A stretch of DNA of 64,000 nt from Desulfomonile tiedjei (GCA_016218715.1 JACRDG010000096.1:1-64000), one strand, 5' to 3'; counted from the stretch's first letter, positions 1 to 9,568 are shown. Notes: generated by a model from the letters alone, not told the origin. Numbers and translations: made by a program.

Positions 1-186
1 AACCTTTTTGAAAAAAGGTTTCTCCCCAGTCCCCTCTCCAAAAACTTCTCGTTTACCGGGCTTTCCTGCTCTCCTCAAAAAGGAGAGCAGGAAAGCCCGG
101 GACAATAGAGTTTCTTGAAGGGGGCTTGGGGGGAACTTCTTTGCACAAAGAAGTTCCCCCCCAAATTGCTCCTTTGATTGTGACGC
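1..186. repeat. Composite family A palindromic element, cut by window edge
   Basis: Three nested hairpins lie in tandem. Positions 1-9 pair with 12-20. Positions 56-75 pair perfectly with 81-100 over 20 bp around a 5-base loop. Positions 128-143 pair with 146-161 over 16 bp around a CA loop. The text around 17-65 (TTCTCCCCAGTCCCCT and following) recurs with changes at 16096-16155. The right part (AAATTGCTCCTTTGATT) resembles the arm of the 91-92 bp family A elements seen elsewhere in the window. No coding signal is visible. Confidence 0.75.
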
Positions 187-205
187 TGAGGTCGAGGAAG
201 GTAGC

Positions 206-979
206 GTGGAAAAACTCCGATTGAAGGTACAGCTCGCGTGTGCCGCTCTGTTCAACATCGGTTTGTTTCAGTGGCATTTCATCTGTTTTCCGGTATTCAA
301 CTGTCATTCGTGCCCAACCTCCGTCTTCGCGTGCCCGCTGGGCGTGATGGGGCAATTCGTGGGAGCGGGCCTTTTGCCGCTGAGCGTGATCGGCGTGGTC
401 GCTCTGGCCGGCCTTGTGGCGGGGAGGTTCCTGTGCGGATGGGCGTGCCCGTTCGGATTCGTGCAGGAGCTGCTCTACAAGGTGCCGTACGTCAAGTTCG
501 GCATCCCTCGCTGGACCAGGTTCATCAAGTACGGCGTGCTCCTCGGGCTGGTGATTGCGGTACCGTACTTCTTCAGCACGTCGTCTCCGCTCTACTTCTG
601 CAGGCTCTGCCCGGTGGCCACGATAGAGTCGGCCATCCCATGGGCCATTATCAATGGTACCACCGATGTTACGACCTTAGCGATTCGGCTGGTGATCCTC
701 TTCGCGATAGTCATCCTCGCGATGGGGCATCGGCGGATCTTCTGCAAAGTGCTCTGCCCGCTGGGCGCGGCCCTTTCCGTGTTCAACCGCTTTGCGGTCA
801 TCTTTCCTCAGCGCAACCAGGACTGCATCGACTGCGGAACCTGCAACCGGGCCTGCATCATGGAGACCGAGCCGGGAAAGAAGCAGTTCGGGGTTTTCGA
901 CGATCGGGTGGAAGAGTGTATCTCCTGCCTCGAGTGCCAGAAGAAATGCCCCACCGAAGCCGTCCACCTGTGGGGGTAG
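206..979 (+). CDS. NapH-like membrane polyferredoxin (4Fe-4S)
   Basis: This 257-residue protein has several hydrophobic segments (about 6-25, 50-75, 108-125, 160-180) and six cysteine clusters. Four lie next to membrane segments: CHSCPTSVFACP, CGWACP, CRLCP and CKVLCP. Two are classic C-terminal 4Fe-4S motifs, CIDCGTCNRAC and CISCLECQKKCP. The pattern matches the NapH/YccM/NosR-C family of quinol-linked electron carriers in the inner membrane. GTG at 206 was chosen because GAGGAAGG lies just upstream and the hydrophobic N-terminus starts there. The gene stands alone, so its redox partner is unknown. Confidence 0.85.
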   Translation: MEKLRLKVQLACAALFNIGLFQWHFICFPVFNCHSCPTSVFACPLGVMGQFVGAGLLPLSVIGVVALAGLVAGRFLCGWACPFGFVQELLYKVPYVKFGIPRWTRFIKYGVLLGLVIAVPYFFSTSSPLYFCRLCPVATIESAIPWAIINGTTDVTTLAIRLVILFAIVILAMGHRRIFCKVLCPLGAALSVFNRFAVIFPQRNQDCIDCGTCNRACIMETEPGKKQFGVFDDRVEECISCLECQKKCPTEAVHLWG

Positions 980-1008
980 GTGGGATTACGGAATAACGCA
1001 CATGGTGC

Positions 1009-1380
1009 TCAGTATCGGTACGCCGGCAGTCCGTACGCCACAGCCGCCACCATCAGGAATACTCCCAAAACGACCCAAGGCCACGTTGTCCTATCTGCCG
1101 GCGGTGTGAACAGCCTGCCGGTCGCCTGAAGTATTATCACGATACCCCCGACCGCAAACCAGGACGGCCGGACCATGGTCGAAGGGAGGAAGTCCAGCAT
1201 GCCAAGCAAACCCAGTGCCATCAATCCAATGCCCGCCGACAGGTAGAGCGCAACTCCGGAGCGGGTCACCCTCTGGTCCCCGACAGATGCTGCCAACGCC
1301 GTGATCGTGAGAGCTGTCCCCAAAGTCATAACCAGCCAGGCCTCTGAGTAGTTCCATAGTCGGTCAAGAAATTGGTCCAC
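1009..1380 (-). CDS. Small four-helix membrane protein, tandem copy 1
   Basis: This 123-residue protein has about four predicted membrane helices and no cysteines or catalytic motif that I recognise. It is a paralogue of the next gene upstream (1459-1833). Shared blocks include the LGLLG segment, STMV/SPTMV, the PPA/PPV turn and an identical C-terminal AYRY. GTG at 1380 was chosen because the preceding bases (ACGAGGTGCAGGCAAA) match those before the ATG of the second copy. The duplication therefore includes the ribosome-binding region. Function unknown. Confidence 0.75.
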   Translation of the reverse strand: MDQFLDRLWNYSEAWLVMTLGTALTITALAASVGDQRVTRSGVALYLSAGIGLMALGLLGMLDFLPSTMVRPSWFAVGGIVIILQATGRLFTPPADRTTWPWVVLGVFLMVAAVAYGLPAYRY

Positions 1381-1458
1381 TTTGCCTGCACCTCGTAAGC
1401 TGTTCCCTCAGCTCAATCGCCCACAAATTTCTGCTACCTTGTAGCGGCACGATGATTG

Positions 1459-1833
1459 TCAGTATCGGTACGCCGCCAGTCCGTGAAACACACCGGCCAG
1501 CACGGAGACCACGCCGCCTGCCGCGACGAACCACCACCTTGTCTTACCTACCGGAGGCGCGTGCATCCGGCTGACCGCGTCGACGATCATCGCCATTCCT
1601 ATGACCGCAAACAAAGACGCCTGGACCATCGTCGGAGATAAGAAGCCCACCAAACCAAGCAAACCGAGTGCCGTCAATGCAACACCGGTTGACAGGTATA
1701 GAGCCAACTGGGGACGAGAGGCGCGCGAGGCGCCGAAGGATGCCTGCAGGCTCCCGATGATGTAGACGACTCCCAAAGTCAGACTCATCCACGCATGTAG
1801 ATGCTCCGATAAATGCCCCCAAAGACGGTTCAT
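1459..1833 (-). CDS. Small four-helix membrane protein, tandem copy 2
   Basis: This 124-residue integral membrane protein is related along its whole length to the downstream copy at 1009-1380. It starts at an ATG preceded by ACGAGGTGCAGGCCAA, nearly the same leader as its paralogue. The two genes are separated by about 78 bp and probably form one transcript. Their 3' ends are almost identical at the DNA level (AGTATCGGTACGCCG). No domain is recognised. Both lie downstream of comM on the same strand, about 60 bp from its stop. Confidence 0.75.
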   Translation of the reverse strand: MNRLWGHLSEHLHAWMSLTLGVVYIIGSLQASFGASRASRPQLALYLSTGVALTALGLLGLVGFLSPTMVQASLFAVIGMAMIVDAVSRMHAPPVGKTRWWFVAAGGVVSVLAGVFHGLAAYRY

Positions 1834-1892
1834 TTGGCCTGCACCTCGTGATTCGTGCCGCGGGGCTCAGTTAGCCCCCCGCAGATAGGCTT

Positions 1893-3425
1893 TTACTCGA
1901 GCCGTCGATCGAGGGTGCGGTACTGGATCGCTTCCGCAACGTGGGGGAGCTGAATCTCCTTCGCGGCGTCGAGGTCCGCGATGGTGCGCGCGAGCTTGAG
2001 GATGCGGTGATAGGCACGCGCGGAAAATCCGAGCTTTTCAACCGCTTTTTCAATAAAGGACATGGAATCTGAGCCAAGCGGGCAGAAGCGCTTGATGTGC
2101 CGATTCCCCATTTGCGCGTTGCAGTACAATCCCGTCCCCGCGAGCCGCTCCAGTTGCGTGAGCCTGGCTGCGCTGACCCGCTTTCGGATGGCTTCGGAGG
2201 ATTCTCCGTCGTTCACCGCGGTCAGATCGCGCCACTGCACCGACGGGACTTCCAGGTGAATGTCGATCCGATCCAGGAGCGGTCCTGAAATCTTGCTCCA
2301 GTACCGCTGAATAGCCTGCCTGGAACAGTTGCACTGGCGCTTGGGATCGCCGCGAAACCCGCACGGACACGGATTCATCGCGGCAACCAGCATGAGCCGG
2401 GCCGGGAAGGTGACCGCGATCTGCGCGCGCGATATGGTGACCTTGCCATCCTCAAGAGGCTGACGGAGCACTTCCAGCACGTTCTTGCGAAACTCGGGCA
2501 ACTCGTCCAGGAAGAGCACCCCGTTGTGAGCCAACGAGACTTCTCCGGGTCGCGGAATTACTCCGCCGCCGATCAGCCCCGCGTCCGAAACCGTGTGGTG
2601 GGGCGACCGGAACGGTCTGGTACTCATGATCGACCCGTTCCGTCCGAGCAGGCCGGCCGCGGAATAGATCTTCGTCGTCTCCAGGGCCTCCTCGAAGACC
2701 GGATCCGGGAGAATGGTCGGAAGCCGCTGCGACAACATGGTCTTGCCCGAACCCGGCGGGCCGATCATCAGGATATTGTGCCCGCCCGCAGCCCCGACTT
2801 CCACCGCGCGCTTCGCGTATTCTTGACCCTTTATCTCACTGAAATCGATGGAATAGCAACCGGTCTCCCGGGCCCGCGGGTCGATCGTGGGCCGCGTCGG
2901 CTCCAGAGGAACTCGACCGGCGAGGAAACCCGCGACGTTCAGGAAATGCGCCGCGCCCAGGACCTCGACTCCCTCTACCACGGCTGCCTCCGCTGCGTTG
3001 GCTTCGGGGAGTATGAGTCCTTTGAAGCCAAGTTCCCGGACTGCCAGCGCCATGGAGAGCGCCCCCCGGACGGGCTTGATGCTCCCATCGAGGGAGAGTT
3101 CCCCCACCACGAGGTATTCCTTCAGTTTGTCGTCAGGGATCAGGTCAAGGGCCGCGAGTATGCCAAGCGCGATGGGAAGGTCGAACCCCGAGCCCTCCTT
3201 CTTGAGGTCCGCGGGCGCGAGGTTGACGGTAATGCGCCGCGCCGGGAACGGGTACCCGCTATTGACGATGGCAGATTTGACACGCGCCGTGCTCTCTTTG
3301 ACCGCGTTGTCCGGGAGTCCGACCACAGCGATGGTGGGCAGACCTCCATGAAAGACGTCAGTCTCCACCTCGATCGGGTGCGCGTCGATTCCGATCAGCG
3401 TTCCGGAATGTACCCGGGAAAGCAC
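1893..3425 (-). CDS. comM: ComM/YifB-type Mg-chelatase-like AAA+ ATPase
   Basis: This 510-residue protein has full family length. The N-terminus carries the ChlI-like/Lon-S16-like domain (VVGLPDNAVKESTARVKSAI is typical). The AAA+ core has Walker A GPPGSGKTML at about 225, a Walker B-like region ending in FLDELPEF, and the cysteine-rich loop CPCGFRGDPKRQC. The C-terminus is the Mg-chelatase helical bundle. ComM is a hexameric branch-migration helicase used in natural transformation and recombination. Its neighbours pilT and recA on the same strand fit a DNA-uptake or recombination context, though such linkage is not proof of competence. Confidence 0.95.
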   Translation of the reverse strand: MLSRVHSGTLIGIDAHPIEVETDVFHGGLPTIAVVGLPDNAVKESTARVKSAIVNSGYPFPARRITVNLAPADLKKEGSGFDLPIALGILAALDLIPDDKLKEYLVVGELSLDGSIKPVRGALSMALAVRELGFKGLILPEANAAEAAVVEGVEVLGAAHFLNVAGFLAGRVPLEPTRPTIDPRARETGCYSIDFSEIKGQEYAKRAVEVGAAGGHNILMIGPPGSGKTMLSQRLPTILPDPVFEEALETTKIYSAAGLLGRNGSIMSTRPFRSPHHTVSDAGLIGGGVIPRPGEVSLAHNGVLFLDELPEFRKNVLEVLRQPLEDGKVTISRAQIAVTFPARLMLVAAMNPCPCGFRGDPKRQCNCSRQAIQRYWSKISGPLLDRIDIHLEVPSVQWRDLTAVNDGESSEAIRKRVSAARLTQLERLAGTGLYCNAQMGNRHIKRFCPLGSDSMSFIEKAVEKLGFSARAYHRILKLARTIADLDAAKEIQLPHVAEAIQYRTLDRRLE

Positions 3426-3483
3426 AACATCGCCTCCAGCACTGGCCGTACCTGCGGATCAGGGGTGATCCCCAAATAAGCGT

Positions 3484-3710
3484 CGTGATACAGGGTGCCA
3501 CTGCTGGCCGGTCCAGCAGTGTCTTTTCGGAAGCCCTGGTGGGCAAGCCAGCAGTGCTTCCCATGCGAGCAGCCGGGATTCGGCAACCGGAATGCCTCCG
3601 ATGGAGAGGACTGGCTCTGGAAGAGTGACCGGCAAGATGCCGGCCTCACCGAACAGCCACGGGAGGGACTCGGACTCCAAGGAAGGCACCGTATCTATGA
3701 AACGCAGTAC
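3484..3710. repeat. Intergenic palindromic repeats (degenerate family C plus GCCACTGCTGG hairpins)
   Basis: The gap between pilT and comM holds no gene. It contains GCCACTGCTGGCCGGTCCAG with an echo GGGCAAGCCAGCAGTG about 45 bases on. A weak family C element follows: ACCGGCAAGATGCCGGCC near 3607-3626, then an end GGCACCGTATCTATGAAACG that resembles the conserved C terminus. The end runs directly into the pilT stop (TAG then GTAC on the minus strand). Transcript processing or termination is possible but not shown. Confidence 0.6.
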
Positions 3711-4811
3711 CTAGGTCATGTCCCACTTGCTCTCGCCCGTGCCACTAATACCACGGACGAACAGTGCGAAGTCGTCAGGGTTGGATGCCGCGGCCAGAGC
3801 CGTTTCGTACGTGACGAAGTTGCTCTTGAACAACTGCATGAGCGACTGGTCGAAGGTCTGCATGCCATAGGCCACATGTCCTTCCGCGATGGCGTCGCGG
3901 ATTTCACGGACCCTCTTTTCGTCGCTGACGCATTCCCTGATGCGCGCGGTGGATATGAGGACCTCCACTGCGGGGACGCGTCCCTTGCCGTCACCCTTGG
4001 GCAGAAGCCTCTGGGAGATAACCCCTTTGATGATCCCCGACAACTGGAGCCGGATGGAATGCTGATGCTCGATGGGGAACGCTGATATAACGCGGTGGAT
4101 CGTCTCGGTTGCGTCCAACGTGTGCAAGGTACTGAACACCAGATGGCCCGTCTCTGCCGCGAGCATGGCGATCTCGATAGTTTCGAGGTCTCGCATTTCA
4201 CCGACCAGGATGACGTCGGGGTCTTCGCGCAAGGCCGCGCGCAAGGCATTCTGGAACGTCAGCGTGTCCTGCCCGACTTCCCGCTGGTTGATGATGCTCT
4301 TCCGGTCCCGGTGCAGGAATTCGATCGGGTCCTCGATGGTCATGATGTGGCAGTTCCGAAACGAATTTATGTGATTGATCATGGCCGCCAGAGTCGTGGA
4401 TTTTCCGGAGCCGGTGGTCCCGGTCACGAGAACCAGGCCGCGGTTCTCCATGGCGATTTTCTCGATCACAGGGGGGAGGTTGAGATCCTTGAGCATCGGC
4501 GGATCGGACGGAATGGTACGAAAGACCATCGCAATGGAGTCTCGCTGCGAAAAAACATTGACCCTGAATCGAGCCAGCTTGGAAACTCCATAGGCCATGT
4601 CCAACTCTTTGGTCTTGGTAAAGATCTCCCGCTGCCGCTCGTTCATGATCGAGAGGGCTATCCGCTTGATCTCGTCAGGCGTGAGTCGCGCTTCGCCTCT
4701 CATGGGAGCCAGTTGGCCGTTGACGCGAATCACTGGCGGGAGGGGGACCTTCAGATGGATGTCAGAAGCCCCCTGGTCCAACGCTTTTCTCAATGTGCCA
4801 TCAAGATCCAT
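3711..4811 (-). CDS. pilT: Twitching motility retraction ATPase PilT
   Basis: This is a hexameric cytoplasmic ATPase that depolymerises type IV pili. The protein of about 366 residues begins with the PilT N-terminal fold ([15 protein letters not shown]). It has Walker [11 protein letters not shown], the Asp box, Walker B ILVGEMRD, and the His box HLVFSTLHT. The late part ([12 protein letters not shown]) is typical of PilT. I chose ATG 4811 because GGAGACGGAT precedes it. A GTG at 4823 in the same frame is the alternative. The start lies inside the recA 3' end, with an 11 bp overlap, so the two genes are probably translationally coupled. Confidence 0.95.
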   Translation of the reverse strand: MDLDGTLRKALDQGASDIHLKVPLPPVIRVNGQLAPMRGEARLTPDEIKRIALSIMNERQREIFTKTKELDMAYGVSKLARFRVNVFSQRDSIAMVFRTIPSDPPMLKDLNLPPVIEKIAMENRGLVLVTGTTGSGKSTTLAAMINHINSFRNCHIMTIEDPIEFLHRDRKSIINQREVGQDTLTFQNALRAALREDPDVILVGEMRDLETIEIAMLAAETGHLVFSTLHTLDATETIHRVISAFPIEHQHSIRLQLSGIIKGVISQRLLPKGDGKGRVPAVEVLISTARIRECVSDEKRVREIRDAIAEGHVAYGMQTFDQSLMQLFKSNFVTYETALAAASNPDDFALFVRGISGTGESKWDMT

Positions 4812-5907
4812 ATCCGTCTCCACCTTCGGCCGTGTCAGGGTCGTCGAAAATGCCCTCGGAAGGCTTTTGCATGAGAATTCCTTTCTGCTCCAAAAGCTTC
4901 ACGCGGATCTCTTCCATAATTTCCGGATTGTCCCTGAGGAATTGTTTTGCGTTTTCACGTCCTTGACCGATGCGTTCCTCACCGTACGAGTACCACGAGC
5001 CGGACTTGTCGACGATCCCGTTTTCCACCCCCATATCGACGACTTCGCCCGCGGCCGATATCCCCTCATTATACATGATGTCGAACTCCACCTGCTGGAA
5101 CGGGGGAGAGAGCTTGTTCTTTACCACCTTGACCCTGGTCCGGGAACCGGTGACCCGTTCACCCTCTTTGATCTGCCCGATCCGCCGGATGTCCAACCTC
5201 ACCGAAGCGTAGAACTTCAAGGCATTGCCTCCGGTGGTGGTTTCCGGGTTGCCGAACATGATTCCGATCTTCTGTCGGATCTGGTTGGTGAAGATCACAG
5301 CTGCGTTGGATCGAGCGATAGCCGCAGTCAGCTTTCGGAGTGCCTGAGACATAAGCCGTGCCTGGAGCCCCATGTGGGAGTCGCCCATCTCACCTTCGAT
5401 CTCGGCTTTCGGAACCAGCGCGGCCACCGAATCGATAACCACCACTTCCATCGCGCCCGATCTGACGAGGATTTCGGTGATCTCCAGGGCCTGTTCCCCC
5501 GTGTCGGGCTGAGAGACGAGCAGTTCGTCGGTCTTTACGCCAAGCTTGCGTGCGTACCCTATATCGAGCGCGTGCTCCGCGTCCACGAAAGCGGCGAAAC
5601 CGCCGCGCTTCTGGGCTTCGGCGATGACGTGAAGGCAGAGGGTGGTCTTTCCCGAAGATTCGGGGCCGAAGATCTCGGTGACTCTCCCTTGGGGGACACC
5701 ACCGACTCCCAAGGCAACATCAAGACCCAGAGAGCCCGAAGGGATGACCTTTACATCCGGGATAACCCCGCCGCTTCCGAGTTTCATTATGGCCCCTTTG
5801 CCGAATTGGCGCTCGATTTGGCTCACCGCCATATCGACCGCGCGGCTCTTTTCGGATTCGGAGGAGCTGGGGTCCGAGGTCTCTTTCCCCTTTTTAGTCT
5901 TGGCCAT
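4801..5907 (-). CDS. recA: Recombinase RecA
   Basis: This is the homologous recombination and SOS coprotease ATPase, about 368 residues. It has the expected N-terminus ([13 protein letters not shown]), Walker [11 protein letters not shown], loop L1 ([20 protein letters not shown]), loop L2 ([20 protein letters not shown]) and an acidic C-terminal tail. Two consecutive ATG codons at 5910 and 5907 follow AAAGGAACC. I take 5907 because its spacing is better. An N-terminal extension with a Ser/Glu-rich stretch ([11 protein letters not shown]) is longer than in enterobacterial RecA. I could not find a convincing LexA box upstream. Confidence 0.97.
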   Translation of the reverse strand: MAKTKKGKETSDPSSSESEKSRAVDMAVSQIERQFGKGAIMKLGSGGVIPDVKVIPSGSLGLDVALGVGGVPQGRVTEIFGPESSGKTTLCLHVIAEAQKRGGFAAFVDAEHALDIGYARKLGVKTDELLVSQPDTGEQALEITEILVRSGAMEVVVIDSVAALVPKAEIEGEMGDSHMGLQARLMSQALRKLTAAIARSNAAVIFTNQIRQKIGIMFGNPETTTGGNALKFYASVRLDIRRIGQIKEGERVTGSRTRVKVVKNKLSPPFQQVEFDIMYNEGISAAGEVVDMGVENGIVDKSGSWYSYGEERIGQGRENAKQFLRDNPEIMEEIRVKLLEQKGILMQKPSEGIFDDPDTAEGGDGYGS

Positions 5908-6118
5908 CATGGTTCCTTTCATTACTGCCTGAAGGTAGAAGGAGTGACTTCTTCCGTGTCAACGTCGTGGTTATTCTACACTATGTGGCCAAGAAATCAG
6001 AACGGTTTCTTAAAAGGCCGAGCTTTGACAAAGTCGCCGGCAATGTGAGAAAGAATTCAAGGCCCTGCGTTCATCCGGGCTGTGCCGGGTCTCAGACCCG
6101 AATTTCGGAGAAAAAAAG

Positions 6119-7030
6119 ATGCACGTGATTTCAGCCAGCCGACGCACCGACGTTCCTGCATTTCATGCGGAGTGGTTTATGGAAAGGGTGCGCTCGGGTG
6201 GAGTCGCGGTGGTGTCACCCTTTGGCGGGGGGGTGCGGGAGGTCTCCCTTTTGCCCGAAGACGTCATTGCGCTGGTTTTCTGGACCAAAAACGCCAGACC
6301 CGTCCTGCCTTATCTCGATGAGCTGGCTCGACGGGAGTACAGCTTTACTTTCCTCTATACGATCAACAATTATCCGCCGGCGCTGGAACCTCGCGTGCCA
6401 CCGGCTACTCATAGTTTAGAAACCGTCAAAGACCTGCGCCGGCGATTCGCCGGTCCGGTCATCCGATGGAGATACGACACGCTGGTGCTCACGGAAACGA
6501 TGGACAAGACTTGGCACATCAGGAATTTTCGCTACTTATGCGATCTTCTTGCGCCGTACACTGCTGAATGCATCTTCAGTTTTTGCGACTATTATCGCAA
6601 GACCGTACGGAACATGGATCGGTTGGTGCCGGATTATCGCCGACCCGACGACGCCCTGTGTCGGGAGATCGCCGAGGAGATGGGCGAAATCGCCGAAGAA
6701 CGAGGCATCGCCCTGGCCAGTTGCGCCCACGATTTCCTCGTGTCATCGCGTGTCAAGAAGGCCCGCTGCATCGATCCGGAGGTGCTGGTGCGGCTCGTCC
6801 ACACCCAGCAGAAACGGGACGCGGTGCAGGCGCTCCGAACTGCCCCGACCCGGAAAGAGTGCGGCTGCGCAGCTTCGAGAGACATCGGCGCCTATGACAC
6901 GTGCCTCCACGGTTGCGTGTATTGCTACGCGAACACTGACCCCGATCGCGCGGCACGAAATCTCGCCGCAGTGAGCCTTGATCGGCACAGCCTGGACCCA
7001 CGCTACCGCGCGTCCGGGACTGAAACGTGA
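6119..7030 (+). CDS. DUF1848 family protein
   Basis: This 303-residue protein begins MHVISASRRTDVPAFHAEWF, the hallmark of DUF1848. It has FWTKNA near residue 55 and a C-terminal cysteine cluster: CGCA, CLHGCVYC, and C in the upstream block. The CVYCYAN ending is reminiscent of spore-photoproduct-lyase-like radical SAM proteins, but the canonical CxxxCxxC at an N-terminal site is absent. An Fe-S cluster at the C-terminus is plausible. The biochemical role of this family is not established. The start ATG is preceded by GGAG nine bases upstream. It is divergent from recA. Confidence 0.85.
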   Translation: MHVISASRRTDVPAFHAEWFMERVRSGGVAVVSPFGGGVREVSLLPEDVIALVFWTKNARPVLPYLDELARREYSFTFLYTINNYPPALEPRVPPATHSLETVKDLRRRFAGPVIRWRYDTLVLTETMDKTWHIRNFRYLCDLLAPYTAECIFSFCDYYRKTVRNMDRLVPDYRRPDDALCREIAEEMGEIAEERGIALASCAHDFLVSSRVKKARCIDPEVLVRLVHTQQKRDAVQALRTAPTRKECGCAASRDIGAYDTCLHGCVYCYANTDPDRAARNLAAVSLDRHSLDPRYRASGTET

Positions 7031-7175
7031 ATACGGAGGCAGCGATTCTCCACCGTGGCCCTGCCCGAGCGGCATCGGGGTTGAAAATTCGGCAGAATGC
7101 CGTATGATAGAAGAGTGATGAAGATGGTGTGCAACAGGGCTTGCCTTCTGCAGTTTTGGCAGACAGGGGTGCGGC

Positions 7176-8222
7176 GTGAAACCTGGTGACGAAATCAGTC
7201 AAGCATCAGTCCTCAATGAGGGCGACCGAGTGGAGTCACAGGAGTTCATTATACCGGAGGAGTCTTTCGTGCTCCCGGCCCGAATCGCGCGGCCGAAGAG
7301 CCTGATCGCGGCCGATAGAGACCGGACCATTCTCTACTGCGTCGTGGTCTCGGTCCTGCTTCATGTCTTTGTCTTTGCTGCGCTGCCACGTGTCGGCGTG
7401 ATCCAAGACCCCCGTTCGTTTCTGAAACCGGGTGAGAAGGTAACACCGGTTAAACTGGTCGAGTTTCCCACACCGCAAGACAAGCCCGAGCCTCCGCCCG
7501 AGAAGCCGGCTGCCATTTCCGATAGAAATCATACCGCGCAAAAAGAGAGAATACCGAGAGGCTTTCCAAACCCGAAGCCTCCGATGGGAACCATTGAACC
7601 GCCTCGCCAGCAAATGGCATCAGCGATGCCGCCGCCCGCGCCGGAAGACGTCGTGAAGCCCAAAGAGGAGCACCCGCGCAAACCGGACCGCCCGGCACCC
7701 GTGGAAAAGGAGACGAAACACCCCAAAATCAAGCCGGACAAAGAGCGCCCTCGGCACATCACCAGGCAAGAGAATCTGAAGAATCGCGACGTCGATCTAA
7801 GGCCCAGCCCGGAAGAAATCCAGAAGGGTTTTTCATACCCAGGCGGGCCATCGGATTTTAACCCTGACGGTGACCCCGACGAAGCCGTGGTCGATATCAA
7901 CACGCGAGAGGAGCGCTTTTTCTCCTATCTGCTCCATCTCAGAAACAAGATCCAGGCAGTCTGGATCTACCCCTCAGCCGCGGCCAAAGCCGGCATTGGA
8001 GGCGGTCTGACCATAGAGTTCTCCATTGCCAAGGGGGGAGAACTCCTGGGAGTGAGCCTGCTCGATTCCTCCGGCCATCGCATTCTCGACGAGAGTGCTA
8101 TCAAAGCCGTGAAGACCGCTGCCCCGTACAATCCCCTCCCCGCGCGGCTCCACGCGAAGCGACTGCGCGTGCGCGCCAACTTCATGTACATTACGAGCAC
8201 CTATTTCGGCAAAATCATGTAG
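7176..8222 (+). CDS. TonB-like energy transducer
   Basis: This 348-residue protein has a cytoplasmic N-terminus and one membrane segment at about residues 52-71 (YCVVVSVLLHVFVFAALP). A long Pro/Lys/Glu-rich periplasmic spacer covers about 90-215. A TonB C-terminal domain covers about 245-345 (IQAVWIYPSAAAKAGIGGGL ... ILDESAIKAV). Such proteins couple the inner-membrane proton gradient to outer-membrane receptors. No exbB/exbD is adjacent, so the motor must be encoded elsewhere. The start GTG has only a weak ribosome-binding site. The 3' end overlaps the convergent H-protein-like gene by 8 bp. Confidence 0.85.
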   Translation: MKPGDEISQASVLNEGDRVESQEFIIPEESFVLPARIARPKSLIAADRDRTILYCVVVSVLLHVFVFAALPRVGVIQDPRSFLKPGEKVTPVKLVEFPTPQDKPEPPPEKPAAISDRNHTAQKERIPRGFPNPKPPMGTIEPPRQQMASAMPPPAPEDVVKPKEEHPRKPDRPAPVEKETKHPKIKPDKERPRHITRQENLKNRDVDLRPSPEEIQKGFSYPGGPSDFNPDGDPDEAVVDINTREERFFSYLLHLRNKIQAVWIYPSAAAKAGIGGGLTIEFSIAKGGELLGVSLLDSSGHRILDESAIKAVKTAAPYNPLPARLHAKRLRVRANFMYITSTYFGKIM

Positions 8223-8628
8223 CATCGCGCGATCGCGGCTGATCGGTGCCGCCTTCAACCACCTGCGCGTACGCGGCGGCTTTGAGCATCTGCGCGATTT
8301 CCCGCTGGTCCGACGCGTTTACCACGATGAGCCAACCGCTGAGGTAAGGGTCCTCCATAAGGAGGGGAGGGGACTCCTGGACCGCCTGGTTCGATTCCGC
8401 CACGGTTCCGGAAAGGGGGGAAACGAGATCGGTTACGGCTTTGCTGGTTTCGACTAGGCCGAAAGGCCGGTCTTTCGCAACGGATTCTCCCGGCTCGGGT
8501 AGCTGGATGAAGTCGATTTCGCCCAGTTCTTCCAGCGCGTACTCGGTCAGTCCGATGGTGGCGCGAAGGCCGTCCATGCTGACCCAGAGATGGAAATCGG
8601 AATAGAAACGATCTTCCGGAATGCTCAC
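8215..8628 (-). CDS. Glycine cleavage H-protein-like lipoyl carrier
   Basis: This single lipoyl domain of about 137 residues carries the lipoylation lysine in ETSKAVTDLVSPLSGTV, with conserved HLWV and GLTEYALEELGEI near the N-terminus. I chose GTG 8628 because GAGGAG precedes it. The ATG at 8664 has no ribosome-binding site. The gene is isolated from gcvT/gcvP, so it may serve as a lipoyl carrier outside glycine cleavage. A lipB gene lies at 47.4-48.2 kb. The C-terminal residues are longer and less conserved than in canonical GcvH. Confidence 0.85.
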   Translation of the reverse strand: MSIPEDRFYSDFHLWVSMDGLRATIGLTEYALEELGEIDFIQLPEPGESVAKDRPFGLVETSKAVTDLVSPLSGTVAESNQAVQESPPLLMEDPYLSGWLIVVNASDQREIAQMLKAAAYAQVVEGGTDQPRSRDAT

Positions 8629-8888
8629 CGCTCGACTCCTCGGTTCACGGAATTTTCGAGGCATAGTGACTCAAAGGCGAGGTGCTGTCAACGATAGGCC
8701 TCTACTCGACCGGGCGTTCTGCGGCAGGGTCCCGTCGGAAACGGAGTCGGACGACCGGATAGTTGAAAGATCAAGTACCATCGGTTATCATGATGAAGGT
8801 GTATATGAATCGGCCTTCCGGGCGGAATGGTACAGACGTGCCGGGAGTCGAAACTTTCTATTTCAATTGGGTAATGGGTGGAGGAGAG

Positions 8889-9158
8889 ATGAGGCGCTTT
8901 TCGATCGTGTTGTTCTTCTTGCTCGTCGCAAGCATGCCGCAGTTGTGTCCGGCAGGCGAGTTTGTCGGCAGGCTGGAACGAGTGGATCTGGAAACCGTCA
9001 CGTTGCGCGGGGATCATAACAAGATGATGGTTCTTCAGGTGGACCGGGGGCACAGGCAGCTCGCGGCCCCATTCCTCGGGAAATGGATTGCGGTGGACTT
9101 CTCGCGGGAAAACGACGTACTGCGCGCCACAGGCTTTCGGTGCCCGGGACAGAAATAG
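8889..9158 (+). CDS. Small secreted protein of unknown function
   Basis: This 89-residue protein has a clear Sec signal peptide (MRRFSIVLFFLLVASMPQL, cleavage likely after CPAG). The mature part of about 65 residues looks like a small beta-rich domain (FVGRLERVDLETVTLRG ... WIAVDFSRENDVLRATGFRC). The start at 8889 is set by GGAGGAGAG immediately upstream. The reading frame is open further upstream to 8763, but that extension has no ribosome-binding site and would bury the signal peptide. No family recognised. Confidence 0.65.
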   Translation: MRRFSIVLFFLLVASMPQLCPAGEFVGRLERVDLETVTLRGDHNKMMVLQVDRGHRQLAAPFLGKWIAVDFSRENDVLRATGFRCPGQK

Positions 9159-9568
9159 CAGTTGCAGTTCTCAACCCGCGTTGGATCTTTCGGCATGGCC
9201 AGCGGTGCCGATGGCCGGTAGCCTGTTCGCGTCCGTGACCTCTTCCTGCAGCTCGGCCGCCTTGCTCAAAGCGTTCTTTGGGCCCGGCCGGTTTACCACG
9301 AACCCCCCGGACTGTTAAATCGTCAGAGCAGTTTCCTCGCTTTTCTGTTCTCTAAAAGAGAGGCGGGCGCTTTGCCGCGCAGACGGTGCCGTCCATTTCA
9401 GATTACATCTTTACGCGATCTTTACGCCAGCTTCACCAAGCCTTGACCCTTCGATGATTATCTTTGCTTCAGACGTGACGGAACCCTCAGACTCCAGCAA
9501 CAACGGAGGGAGCCCTTCACCTGGACACGCAAATTTCTCGGCTGCGGCCGCACGGAGGAGGCACTGAT
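9159..9568. other. Non-coding gap upstream of msrA
   Basis: About 410 bases separate the small secreted protein from msrA. I see no gene that follows local codon habits. The 9088-9318 frame is a shadow. No strong promoter pair was found. A GGAGGAGG ribosome-binding site for msrA lies at about 9555-9562. Confidence 0.5.

Noticed and set aside
3426-3710. Small frames in the pilT-comM gap
   Set aside because: They consist of repeated palindromic text and show no conserved protein features.
4597-6048. 483-residue plus-strand open frame
   Set aside because: Antisense to recA, whose motifs are unmistakable.
5908-6118. LexA (SOS) box upstream of recA
   Set aside because: I found no convincing inverted motif; TTGACA occurs but with a poor -10, so neither promoter nor operator is claimed.
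8763-8888. N-terminal extension of the small secreted protein
   Set aside because: The internal ATG 8889 has a strong ribosome-binding site and begins a textbook signal peptide.
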